Assembly: GCA_016872875.1 (NCBI GenBank) | Contig: VGYW01000258.1 | Span: 1 to 11,907 of the forward strand | Length of the DNA: 11,907 nucleotides | Source: Planctomycetota bacterium | GTDB lineage: Bacteria > Planctomycetota > PUPC01 > DSUN01 | Direction of reading: 5' to 3' | Shown here: one piece after another, positions 1 through 6,015 of the stretch | Layout of the letters: each line of letters starts with the position of its first letter | Numbering within the stretch: the first letter of the stretch is position 1 | The notes under the pieces: generated by a model | Told to the model about the DNA's origin: nothing | The model's input: only the letters and a program-made list of their open reading frames with translations | Database searches by the model: none | Program-made: the position numbers and the translations under genes

Positions 1-2
1 TG

Positions 3-758
3 GCCGACAGGAGCTTCCGTTGCTACCTCGCCTTCAGCGCCACGCGGGTGCTCAGCCTGGGCTACCTCGGCCAATACGTCTACCTCTACCTCACCGACGT
101 GCTGGGGAAGGACAGCCAGACGACCAACCTGCTGGCCCTCGTGGTGCCCACGGTGGTCTCGCTGCTGGTGATCGGGGCGTGGGGGCGGCTGGTGGACCGC
201 CTGGGCTGCAAGCCCGTGCTGATCATCTGTTCCCTCGGCGTGCTGCACGGCTCCGTGTCGTGGATTCTGGTCACGCCGGCCAGCCTGTGGGCGGGCTACG
301 TCGGCGTGCTGCTCTCCGTGGTGGCGTGGACCGGCCTGGATGCCGCGAGCTTCACCCTGATGTTGCGGATGAGCGCGTCGCACGGCGGCCGCCGCCAGGG
401 GAGCGCCTACCTGGCGGTGAACAGCGTGGCCATCGCAGTGGCGGCCGCCCTCAGCGGCCTCCTCGGCGGCGCCGTGGTCAGTTGGCTGGGCGAGGACTGG
501 CACGCGACCCTCCTCGGCTACACGGTCACGTACCACGGCGTCCTCTTCATCATCTCCGGCCTGCTGCGGCTGGCCTGGCTCCCCTGGCTCTTCCTCCTCC
601 ACGAGCCGGGCGCGCACACGCCCTCCGCCGCCGTGCAATACGTCCTCACCTCCGCCCACGCGAAGCTGCGCAAGGCGGTCCGCAGCCCCCTCGACACGTT
701 GAGGCGGCTGGGGCGCGATGCGAACGACGGACGTGACCCCGACTCTGGAGTGCACTGA
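3..758 (+). CDS. MFS-type transporter, C-terminal part (5' end outside window)
   Basis: The reading frame is open from the window edge, so only the last 251 residues are seen. They contain several hydrophobic membrane-spanning stretches (for example YVYLYL, LLALVVPTVVSLLVIGAW, LIICSLGVLHGSVSWILV, VGVLLSVVAW, AIAVAAALSGLLGGAVVSW, GVLFIISGLL). The cytoplasmic loop GRLVDRLGCKPV resembles MFS motif A (G-x-L-x-D-R-x-G-x-K), here placed as at the start of the second half of a 12-helix transporter. The protein ends in a basic cytoplasmic tail. The substrate cannot be told. The stop codon directly abuts the ATG of the CoA-transferase gene (TGAATG), which suggests co-transcription and coupled translation and fits uptake or export of an acid or its derivative. 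The inner-membrane location is inferred from the helices. An internal GTG at 48 is not needed as a start. Confidence 0.75.
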   Translation, partial: ADRSFRCYLAFSATRVLSLGYLGQYVYLYLTDVLGKDSQTTNLLALVVPTVVSLLVIGAWGRLVDRLGCKPVLIICSLGVLHGSVSWILVTPASLWAGYVGVLLSVVAWTGLDAASFTLMLRMSASHGGRRQGSAYLAVNSVAIAVAAALSGLLGGAVVSWLGEDWHATLLGYTVTYHGVLFIISGLLRLAWLPWLFLLHEPGAHTPSAAVQYVLTSAHAKLRKAVRSPLDTLRRLGRDANDGRDPDSGVH

Positions 759-1985
759 ATGGCGCGCCAAGGGCCGCTGACGGATCTGCTCGTGCTCGAC
801 GTCACCCGCGTCCTGGCCGGGCCTTTCGCGGGCATGGTGCTGGCCGACCTGGGGGCCGAGGTGATCAAGGTCGAGCGGCCAGGCCAGGGGGACGACGCGC
901 GCGCCTTCGGCCCCTTCCGCAACGGCGTGAGCGCCTACTTCGCAAGCGTCAACCGCGGGAAGAAAGGCATCACCCTCGACCTCCAGAAGCCCGCGGGCCG
1001 CGACATCTTCCTGCGTCTGGCCGAGAAGGCCGACGTGGTGATCGAGAACTTCCGCCCCGGCGTCATGGCGCGCCTCGGCCTCGGCTACGAGCAGCTCCGC
1101 GAGCGGAACCCGCGCCTCATCTACGCCGCCTGCTCAGGCTTCGGCCAGACAGGCCCCTATGCCCATCGCCCCGCCTACGACGCCGTCATCCAGGCGATGG
1201 GCGGCATCATGAGCCTCACCGGCGAGGAGGGCGGGCCGCCCGTCAGGGTCGGCGTCTCCATTGGCGACATCGCGGCCGCCCTGTGCACCGCCATCGGAAT
1301 CCTCGCCGCCCTCCACAAGCGTGGCACAGGCGTCCCGCCTGTGGACCACAGGCAAGATGCCTGTGCCACCGGGCAACTGGTGGACGTTGCGATGCTCGAC
1401 TGCCAGCTCGGCATCCTCGAGAACGCCATCGCCCGCTACTTCACGAGCGGCCAGACGCCCGGCCGACTCGGCACCCGCCACCCCAGCATCACCCCCTTCC
1501 AGGCATTCGGGACCGCCGACGGCTACGTCGTGGTCGCCATCGGCAACGACAAGCTCTGGGCAGCCTTCTGCCGAGCCATCGGACGCCCCGAGCTGCTCGC
1601 CGACGAGCGCTTCGCCGACAACCACCTCCGCACGCAGAACCACGCCGCCCTCGAACCCCTCATCCAGGCCGCCCTTCGGACGCGTCCGACCGCCGACTGG
1701 TTGGCCGAGCTCGAGCGCCTCGGCATCCCCTGCGGCCCGATCAACTCCATTGGCCAGCTCGCCGCAGACCCCCAGGTGGCGGCCCGCGAGATGATTCAGG
1801 AGGTCCTCGACCCCGTGGCCGGCCCGATGCAGATGGCGGGGGTGCCGATCAAGCTCTCGGCCACGCCCGGCGCCATCGCAGGCCCGGCGCCCGCCCTGGG
1901 CGAGCACACGGATGAGGTGCTCGTCCGACTCCTGGGCCTGAGCCCGGAAGCGTTGGCGCGCCTGCACGATGAGGATGTGGTGTGA
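759..1985 (+). CDS. CaiB/BaiF class III CoA-transferase
   Basis: This cytoplasmic enzyme should move CoA between a CoA thioester and a free carboxylic acid; the substrate is not predictable. The N-terminus PLTDLLVLDVTRVLAGPFAG, the segment ADLGAEVIKVERPGQGDDAR, NRGKKGITLDL, ADVVIENFRPGVMARLGLGY and YAACSGFGQTGPY are classic for the family. Asp170 in SIGDIAAAL lies where the catalytic Asp of formyl-CoA transferase (D169) is found. The 408-residue length is normal. The ATG at 759 is preceded by CTGGAG at a suitable distance and touches the stop of the transporter gene. The oddity is residues 188-204 (RGTGVPPVDHRQDACAT), an in-frame hairpin-repeat insertion in the loop just before the conserved QLVDVAMLD strand. 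The reading frame stays open to the normal C-terminus, so the gene is probably functional. Confidence 0.92.
   Translation: MARQGPLTDLLVLDVTRVLAGPFAGMVLADLGAEVIKVERPGQGDDARAFGPFRNGVSAYFASVNRGKKGITLDLQKPAGRDIFLRLAEKADVVIENFRPGVMARLGLGYEQLRERNPRLIYAACSGFGQTGPYAHRPAYDAVIQAMGGIMSLTGEEGGPPVRVGVSIGDIAAALCTAIGILAALHKRGTGVPPVDHRQDACATGQLVDVAMLDCQLGILENAIARYFTSGQTPGRLGTRHPSITPFQAFGTADGYVVVAIGNDKLWAAFCRAIGRPELLADERFADNHLRTQNHAALEPLIQAALRTRPTADWLAELERLGIPCGPINSIGQLAADPQVAAREMIQEVLDPVAGPMQMAGVPIKLSATPGAIAGPAPALGEHTDEVLVRLLGLSPEALARLHDEDVV
1321..1369 (+). repeat. GTGGCACAGGC inverted repeat inserted in frame in the CoA-transferase gene
   Basis: The arms GTGGCACAGGC (1321-1331) and GCCTGTGCCAC (1359-1369) are perfect inverted copies around a 27-base centre that itself contains CAGGC/GCCTG matches. 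The segment adds about 17 codons without breaking the frame. The same core occurs again at 11681-11721 with the arms in the opposite order. Read on the other strand it gives GTGILPVVHRRDACAT-like peptides; I recall these as a recurrent repeat in PVC genomes, but this is not checked here. Confidence 0.85.
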
Positions 1986-2009
1986 GGGATGGGGCCGCGT
2001 GTCACTTCC

Positions 2010-2187
2010 GAGTATGGTCCCTGATTCTGCCAATCAGTCGCTTGCCTGTCTTCTCGTCCTCGTCGTCGTCCTCGTCGTCGTCGTCGAGTCGCCGGGCTTC
2101 TCCATCTTCCTGGTTCGACGACGAGGACGACGACGACAACGACGACGATTCAGGATGAAGGCGGGCGCCAGAATTGGGGCCACACTC
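2010..2187. mobile_element. Small non-autonomous transposon-like element A (MITE) with 9-bp target duplication
   Basis: The 178-bp element has inverted ends: GAGTATGGTCCCTGATTCTG on the left, and on the right (read on the other strand) GAGTGTGGCCCCAATTCTGG. It is flanked exactly by the direct repeat GTCACTTCC (2001-2009 and 2188-2196), as expected of a target-site duplication. It encodes no transposase. Its core is a long imperfect hairpin of CGTCCTCGTCGTC-type simple sequence (left arm about 2051-2089, right arm about 2114-2150). It sits directly behind the CoA-transferase gene, and its right duplication contains the stop codon of the metallopeptidase gene. The ends match element B at 5613-5937, which makes it a family. 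The transposase that moves it is unknown. Confidence 0.8.
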
Positions 2188-2188
2188 G

Positions 2189-2941
2189 TCACTTCCCCCC
2201 GCCGGGCCTCTCCGCGATGCCCCAGAGCTCCGCGAGCAAGGCGTGCATGGCAGGGTCGTGCTGCTTGAGCTCGGCCTTGACGAATGGGTAGATGTCGTTC
2301 GTCCCGAAGAACGCCTCGGTGTTCTCGGCGAAGTACTCCTTCTGGTCGGTCATGGCGTAGTGCCGGCCGACCTGGCCGTTCCAGATGAGCACCTTGTCGT
2401 ACGTCCCGCTCTTCTTGGCCGCGTCGTAGGCTTCCTTGACTTTCGGGTGCTCGAAGCCGAGGACGCGGTCGTGGTAGGAGTGTGCCAGCTCGTGGAGCAC
2501 CATCCACGGCTGGTGGCGCACGGCGTTGAGGAAGTTCCGCGCGCTGCCGATCTCCACGGCCTTCGCCTTGTCGGGGTTGTAGCCGTTCGCCTTGAGCCAT
2601 CCGACCGACGGGTGGTAGTGGGCGTGGCGGCCCTTCGGGTTGTCATACTCAAGCCAGAGGACGACTTTCTTGAGTTCCTCCAGGGCCTTGGCCGGCACCA
2701 CGCGCTCGATCCGGTAGAGGTGGTTGTCCAGCTCCTTGAGCGACTCGTCGAGAAGCGGCTGGTTCTTCTCTTCGAGCAGGTCCTTGTGGACGCGAAGCGT
2801 CCATCCCCGGAGCTGGCGTGGCTCGTAGTGTGCCGTCGGCCCGTCGGGCGGCCGCGGGGCCTTGGGCTGGGCCTCGCCGGCAACGGCGACGCCCAACGCC
2901 ACAAGGAAGGACAACCCGATCACGATGGTAGGTTTTTCCAT
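2189..2941 (-). CDS. Exported HExxH zinc metallopeptidase-like protein
   Basis: A 250-residue protein with a signal peptide (MEKPTIVIGLSFLVALGVAVAG) and thus probably exported. Residues 150-154, HELAH in VLHELAHSYHD, form the HExxH zinc-binding motif with its general-base Glu151. About 50 residues on, KEYFAENTEAFFG offers Glu206 (or Glu209) as third ligand, an arrangement typical of gluzincins and resembling the anthrax lethal factor C-terminal (ATLF-like) fold. Residues 60-100 are probably helical and charged. The substrate is unknown. The ATG at 2941 is chosen because GGAG lies six bases upstream and the signal peptide starts there; an upstream TTG at 2968 overlaps the previous stop. The gene follows the 263-aa propeller gene by 23 bp, so they are probably co-transcribed. 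Element A is inserted immediately after its stop. Confidence 0.8.
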   Translation of the reverse strand: MEKPTIVIGLSFLVALGVAVAGEAQPKAPRPPDGPTAHYEPRQLRGWTLRVHKDLLEEKNQPLLDESLKELDNHLYRIERVVPAKALEELKKVVLWLEYDNPKGRHAHYHPSVGWLKANGYNPDKAKAVEIGSARNFLNAVRHQPWMVLHELAHSYHDRVLGFEHPKVKEAYDAAKKSGTYDKVLIWNGQVGRHYAMTDQKEYFAENTEAFFGTNDIYPFVKAELKQHDPAMHALLAELWGIAERPGGGK

Positions 2942-2964
2942 GCGAGACTCCACTTCGGTAGTGC

Positions 2965-3756
2965 TCAAGGTGCTCCGGCGCGACGGACCCGGCGGAAATG
3001 GCTCAGGCCCGCCAGGTAGATGTCGCGCCCAACGAAGGCAATGTGCCCGGTGTGGCCGACCTTGCTGAGCGCCGTCACGCCCAGCGTCTCAGGGTTGATC
3101 CGCACGAGGAGGTCGTCGTAGAGCGTGTAAACCTGGCCGTCAGGCCCCTTGATGAAGTCAATGTGGCCGAAGTACTCGCGCGGCGTCGCCAGAGTGCCGG
3201 GGAACTCGACGCTTCGCGTCACCGCGCGCGTCTTCAGGTCCACCGCGTAGAGCGTGCTGCCCGCGCCGCCGCCCGGGCGGCGATTGGTGGCGAGGAGCAA
3301 CTCGCCCGGACGCCCCTCGACCACCATGCCGCACGAGTCCATCTTCGGGAACGGCTCGATGCGGTCGGTGGCGGGATTGTAGCGATAGACGGCGGCCGGC
3401 CCCCAGAGGCCGAAGTAGAGCCGCCCATCTGCCCCCCAGGCCTGCGACCAGGGGTCGCTCAGGCCCGGGAACTCCTCGACGCGGCTCTTGCCCGTGGCGA
3501 GGTCGAAGAACACGACCTGCATGGGCCGCGGGCTGCGGATGGCGGGCGTGTGGAAGAAGAGCGCCGTCGCCCCGCCGTCGGCCCTTGGCACGAGCAGCGG
3601 GTCGGGCCGCTTCCGCGTCACCGCGTCGCCCGGCACCTCCTCGCAGGGCAGCAGGCCCCCCGCGCGCTCGGCGATGCTGCCCAAGCCCTCCTCGCCCGCA
3701 ACGGCCCATGCCACGGCGAACAGACGGGCCACCGCCGCGCGCTGTCGTGTGGTCAT
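2965..3756 (-). CDS. Beta-propeller-like (NHL/streptogramin-lyase type) protein, probably exported
   Basis: A 263-residue protein made of repeating strands such as DPWSQAWGADGRLYFGLWGP, YRYNPATDRIEPF, STLYAVDLKTRAVTRSVEF, HIDFIKGPDGQVYTLYDD and LLVRINPETLGVTALS. These have the G-x-x-G-x-L/V-Y and N-P-x-T pattern of propeller blades. The N-terminus (RAAVARLFAVAWAVAGEEG) is a weak signal-peptide candidate. No catalytic motif is evident, so it may bind a ligand or be a lyase-like propeller. The length allows about five blades, so it is short for the fold. The ATG overlaps the stop codon of the preceding protease remnant frame (ATGA), a sign of translational coupling, and the metallopeptidase follows 23 bp later. 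The function is not recognised. Confidence 0.7.
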   Translation of the reverse strand: MTTRQRAAVARLFAVAWAVAGEEGLGSIAERAGGLLPCEEVPGDAVTRKRPDPLLVPRADGGATALFFHTPAIRSPRPMQVVFFDLATGKSRVEEFPGLSDPWSQAWGADGRLYFGLWGPAAVYRYNPATDRIEPFPKMDSCGMVVEGRPGELLLATNRRPGGGAGSTLYAVDLKTRAVTRSVEFPGTLATPREYFGHIDFIKGPDGQVYTLYDDLLVRINPETLGVTALSKVGHTGHIAFVGRDIYLAGLSHFRRVRRAGAP

Positions 3757-3842
3757 TGATCTCTCAAGTCGAAACGGAGGCTCCTGCCGTCCAGGAGCAG
3801 GACGAACTCATTGAGCACATCGCGCCCCACGAGCAAGCTCGT
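3753..3842 (-). pseudogene. C-terminal remnant of a retropepsin-like aspartyl protease
   Basis: In the frame that ends at 3753, the last 29 residues read TSLLVGRDVLNEFVLLLDGR followed by SLRFDLRDQ and a stop. This resembles the C-terminal strand of retropepsin-like bacterial aspartyl proteases (LLGRDVLN-F-x-L-x-D-G-x-x-L-x-F). The catalytic D-T-G part is absent. Upstream the frame runs antagonistically through the DUF5678-like gene, whose own frame stops at 3808. The remnant stop overlaps the ATG of the next gene (ATGA), which suggests this frame was once translated and coupled. The simplest reading is that most of a protease gene was deleted, fusing its tail out of frame to the DUF5678-like gene. 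Confidence 0.5.
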
Positions 3843-4089
3843 AGACGGTCGGGCTCTCCTCCACCCGCGCGATGAGAAGCACGTCGGAACCGAACTGGCG
3901 GTACATTCTGAGGGCAAGCGCCCGGTCGTCCGGGCCGTGGCCGACCAGGCGGCCGCCACGGATAGCCACAAACTGGCCTGCGTACCGGCGCAGCAGCAGG
4001 GGGAGTTTGCGCCGGAATGCCGCCTCCTCCCTCGCGAGCCGCTGTTCCGGAGACGCCGGACGGGCGGGTGGTTCCTTGACCTGCGCCAT
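3808..4089 (-). CDS. DUF5678-like small protein, C-terminus altered
   Basis: A 93-residue cytoplasmic protein beginning MAQVKEPPARPASPEQRLAR. The core LLRRYAGQFVAIRGGRLVGH followed by GPDDRALALRMYRQFGSDVLLIARVEE matches the DUF5678 pattern (Y-x-G-x-W/F-V-A-I-x-x-G-x-V-V, then a helix and a final strand). Its biochemical role is unknown. The start at 4089 is supported by GGAGGAG six bases upstream and by a promoter at 4117-4145; an ATG further upstream at 4143 would overlap the -35 box. The last residues (ELARGARCAQ) are read out of frame through the remnant of an aspartyl protease gene. The true C-terminus has therefore probably been replaced by deletion. Confidence 0.7.
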   Translation of the reverse strand: MAQVKEPPARPASPEQRLAREEAAFRRKLPLLLRRYAGQFVAIRGGRLVGHGPDDRALALRMYRQFGSDVLLIARVEESPTVYELARGARCAQ

Positions 4090-4116
4090 ACTTACTCCTC
4101 CAGATTGGCCCCCGGC

Positions 4117-4145
4117 ATTATACGCTCCGGCGGCGATGCTCACAA
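4117..4145 (-). promoter_or_regulatory. Sigma70-type promoter for the DUF5678/propeller/peptidase genes
   Basis: On the minus strand TTGTGA (4145-4140) and a perfect TATAAT (4122-4117) are separated by 17 bp and lie about 28 bp before the ATG at 4089. The position fits a short leader carrying the strong GGAGGAG site. It probably drives the genes down to 2189. Confidence 0.6.
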
Positions 4146-4169
4146 GCGCGCGTTAGCGCGAAGCAGGGG

Positions 4170-5528
4170 CTACTCCTGACGCGAGAGCGTGCGCAGGCCG
4201 TCACGGACGTCCACCACGGAGAACATGACCACCATTCGCTGGTTGTGGCGCAGGATGCCGATGGTCGCCATGTCGGACTCGAGGGCTTCCCAGCGGCCGA
4301 CCATGTAGACCGTGCCCTTGCCGTCGGTGATGAGGTCGCCGGCCCACATCGGCTTGCGGCCCGCCTCGTCGGTGATCTCGCCGTGGTCGAAGTGCTCGGT
4401 GGGCTTTGCGACGGCGGCACTCATCAGCCGCAGCGGCGCATCGGACTTCTCGCGCAAGGTCCAATAGAACCTCCCGCCGCCGAGGGCGAAGCACTCGATC
4501 CTCTGGAGCGGGTCCACGTCGCATACTGGGGCAAAGGTCTTGGCACCGCGCGGGGCCTCGCGGGAGTCGAAGACCCACATCTTGCCGGCCATGATGATCA
4601 GCGCTCTATCTGCGTCGAGGGGCTGGGCGGCCTTCCAGGGGTCCCTGCTGCCTGACGCCACGGCGGCTTCGGGGAGGGCGTCGGGGAAGGTCTCCACCTT
4701 GCCCGCCGCCGCCCGGCCGACGCAGAGCGCCCGCTCGTAGCGGGTGGTGAGCCAGCAGTCGCCGCGGCCGTCCACGAAGCAGGCGAACGACGGCGGGCCG
4801 TGGTCCTTGCGGTTCTTCCAGGGCGCCACCAGGCCGGCGTCCTGCTTCTTCCCCGACGCGATGTCCACGCGGTAGAGGCGCGAGCCTTCGCCCTCGTAGA
4901 AGGGCGTGGCGTAGAACCAGATGGCGGCGCCATTTCGGATTTCGGATTTCGGATTTCGGATTTCAATCCCCGATCTGCTTTTCGCGTCTTTTCCGCGTGT
5001 TTCGCGGGCGACATCCAGGCCCAGGACGCAGTAGTTCGTGAAGTTCGGATGGATGACGCCGAAGTCGCGGAACTTGCCCGTGGCGAGCTGGTAGCCGACC
5101 AGGTGGCCGCCGGTGTATGCCTTGCGGCCCTCCTCGGTGTAGTTGGCCAGGTGGGTGCCGAAGTAGAGCCAGCCCTCGTGCTCGACGATGGGGCTGTGGA
5201 TTTTGCCCTGGGGCGGGGTCTTCGCGGGGTCCTCACCGCAGACGGTGGTGATGTTCTCGATCAGCAGCTTCAGCGTCGCGGTCTGCGGCTCGTAGCGGAA
5301 GAAGGCGGCGCCGAGGTTGGGATTGTGCGACCCGCCGCCGACGTAGACGTTGCCGTCCGACGCCGCGATCATCCCCTGCCACTGGCCGTCGAGCAGGCGG
5401 ATGTGGCTGTTCAGGGCGTGGTTCGCCAACTGCACGCGGCGCGAAGGGGCGGGCGGCTGCTCGCCGGCCATGACGGCTGTCGCGGCGCACAGCGCAGCCG
5501 CCAATGACAGACAGGCTCCCAGTCTCAC
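4170..5528 (-). CDS. Exported beta-propeller protein with an in-frame repeat insertion
   Basis: A 452-residue protein with a signal peptide (MRLGACLSLAAALCAATAVMAG). The body shows propeller-type segments: GMIAASDGNVYVGGGSHNPN, FFRYEPQTATLKLL, HEGWLYFGTHL, LVGYQLATGKFRDFG, SRLYRVDIASGKK, DCWLTTRYERALCVG, KMWVFDSREAPRG and DLITDGKGTVYMVGRWEALE. No catalytic residues are recognised; it may be a secreted binding or lyase-like propeller. The GTG at 5528 is chosen as start because AGGAGG lies seven bases upstream and the signal peptide begins there. The in-frame ATG at 5570 overlaps the -10 box and cannot be used from that promoter. Residues 188-199 (IEIRNPKSEIRN) come from a short tandem-repeat insertion. 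The gene is divergent from the 780-aa protein gene, with element B between their promoters. Confidence 0.75.
   Translation of the reverse strand: MRLGACLSLAAALCAATAVMAGEQPPAPSRRVQLANHALNSHIRLLDGQWQGMIAASDGNVYVGGGSHNPNLGAAFFRYEPQTATLKLLIENITTVCGEDPAKTPPQGKIHSPIVEHEGWLYFGTHLANYTEEGRKAYTGGHLVGYQLATGKFRDFGVIHPNFTNYCVLGLDVARETRGKDAKSRSGIEIRNPKSEIRNGAAIWFYATPFYEGEGSRLYRVDIASGKKQDAGLVAPWKNRKDHGPPSFACFVDGRGDCWLTTRYERALCVGRAAAGKVETFPDALPEAAVASGSRDPWKAAQPLDADRALIIMAGKMWVFDSREAPRGAKTFAPVCDVDPLQRIECFALGGGRFYWTLREKSDAPLRLMSAAVAKPTEHFDHGEITDEAGRKPMWAGDLITDGKGTVYMVGRWEALESDMATIGILRHNQRMVVMFSVVDVRDGLRTLSRQE
4932..4967 (-). repeat. GGATTTC tandem repeat inserted in frame in a propeller gene
   Basis: About five copies of the 7-base unit GGATTTC (read on the plus strand) lie inside the 452-aa propeller gene and encode IEIRNPKSEIRN. 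The copies fill 36 bases, so the frame is kept. The adjoining 4968-5006, rich in CGCGAAA-type motifs and encoding ETRGKDAKSRSG, may belong to the same insertion. It lies in a loop between two propeller strands (CVLGLDVAR and AAIWFYATP). Confidence 0.75.
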
Positions 5529-5568
5529 TATCGTTCCTCCTGCTGCCGTGGTGGAGATGCCGAGTAGC

Positions 5569-5596
5569 ATTGTAGCCGATACGCCACGCCCGTCAA
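5569..5596 (-). promoter_or_regulatory. Sigma70-type promoter of the 452-aa propeller gene
   Basis: On the minus strand TTGACG (5596-5591) and TACAAT (5574-5569) are 16 bp apart. Transcription would begin near 5562, giving a leader of about 34 nt with AGGAGG before the GTG at 5528. The left target duplication of element B ends 16 bp upstream of the -35 box. Confidence 0.65.
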
Positions 5597-5678
5597 GGTG
5601 GCCTCGGGAGAGGAGTATGGCCCCCGATTCTGGTAGACGCCTCTTTTCTCTTAAGGCGGCCCGTGGCCGCAACCAAAG

Positions 5679-5751
5679 AGGATGATTGGATGTATGGATG
5701 AATGGATGATTGTCTGACATTCATCCACCCATCCATTCATCCATCCATCCT
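5679..5751. repeat. ATGGATG simple-sequence hairpin inside element B
   Basis: The left arm consists of degenerate GGATG/AATGGATG units, and the right arm (from 5718) of their complement (CATCC/ATTCATCC), with a loop of only about five bases. Arms of this length and near-complementarity would form a long hairpin in RNA or a cruciform in DNA. Confidence 0.8.
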
Positions 5752-5798
5752 CGCCAACATGTGCGCAAGACGCGCACGAGTCACGACGGAAGGTTCTA

Positions 5799-5895
5799 TC
5801 GTCCTCGTCCTCGTCCCTCGTCCTCGTCCTCGACTCCGTCGGCGACAGGCCAAGAGAATCGAGGACGAGGGACGAGGACGACGGACGAGGACGAC
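5799..5895. repeat. GAGGAC simple-sequence hairpin inside element B
   Basis: The left arm 5799-5833 (CGTCCT-type units) is the near complement of 5860-5895 (GAGGACGAGG-type units), around a 26-base loop. A 21-base stretch at 5861-5881 is identical to 11439-11459 inside hemC. Confidence 0.8.
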
Positions 5896-5958
5896 TGAAG
5901 AGGTGCAAGGCCGCCGCCAGGATTGGGGGCCATACTCTCGGGAGAAGGGGCGGCGGGG

Positions 5959-5986
5959 TTGACAGGCGGGGGAAGTGTGGTAGAAT
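5959..5986 (+). promoter_or_regulatory. Sigma70-type promoter of the 780-aa protein gene
   Basis: TTGACA (5959-5964) and TAGAAT (5981-5986) are 16 bp apart, 30 bp before the GTG at 6016. A perfect dyad CTGCGG-CAAT-CCGCAG (5989-6004) overlaps the expected start of transcription and abuts the ribosome site GAGGAG (6004-6009). It could be an operator or a leader hairpin. Confidence 0.7.
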
Positions 5987-6015
5987 CCCTGCGGCAATCC
6001 GCAGAGGAGATGAGG

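Larger units (their letters stand above)
5613..5937. mobile_element. Small non-autonomous transposon-like element B (MITE) with target duplication
   Basis: The 325-bp element begins GAGTATGGCCCCC and ends with the inverted copy GGGGGCCATACTC; about 19 of 21 terminal bases match. It is flanked by TCGGGAGAG (5604-5612) and TCGGGAGAA (5938-5946), a 9-bp target duplication with one difference. It encodes no transposase. Inside are two simple-sequence hairpins: one of TGGATGAATGGATG type (arms 5679-5712 and 5718-5751) and one of GAGGAC type (arms 5799-5833 and 5860-5895). The ends match element A at 2010-2187. It fills the space between two divergent promoters without touching either. Confidence 0.85.

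Noticed and set aside
1134..2033. Long leftward reading frame (299 codons) across the CoA-transferase gene
   Set aside because: It is the antisense shadow of a clearly conserved enzyme; its sequence is Arg/Gly/Ala-rich without any family motif. The same holds for long opposite-strand frames at 2174-3019, 2998-3759, 4800-5507, 6739-7524, 7663-8298, 9199-9858 and 10459-11385.
2941..2968. TTG at 2968 as start of the metallopeptidase
   Set aside because: It overlaps the stop of the preceding gene and adds residues before a normal signal peptide; the ATG at 2941 has a well-placed GGAG.
5528..5570. ATG at 5570 as start of the 452-aa propeller protein
   Set aside because: It overlaps the -10 box of the only good promoter and has no ribosome site; the GTG at 5528 has AGGAGG and begins the signal peptide.
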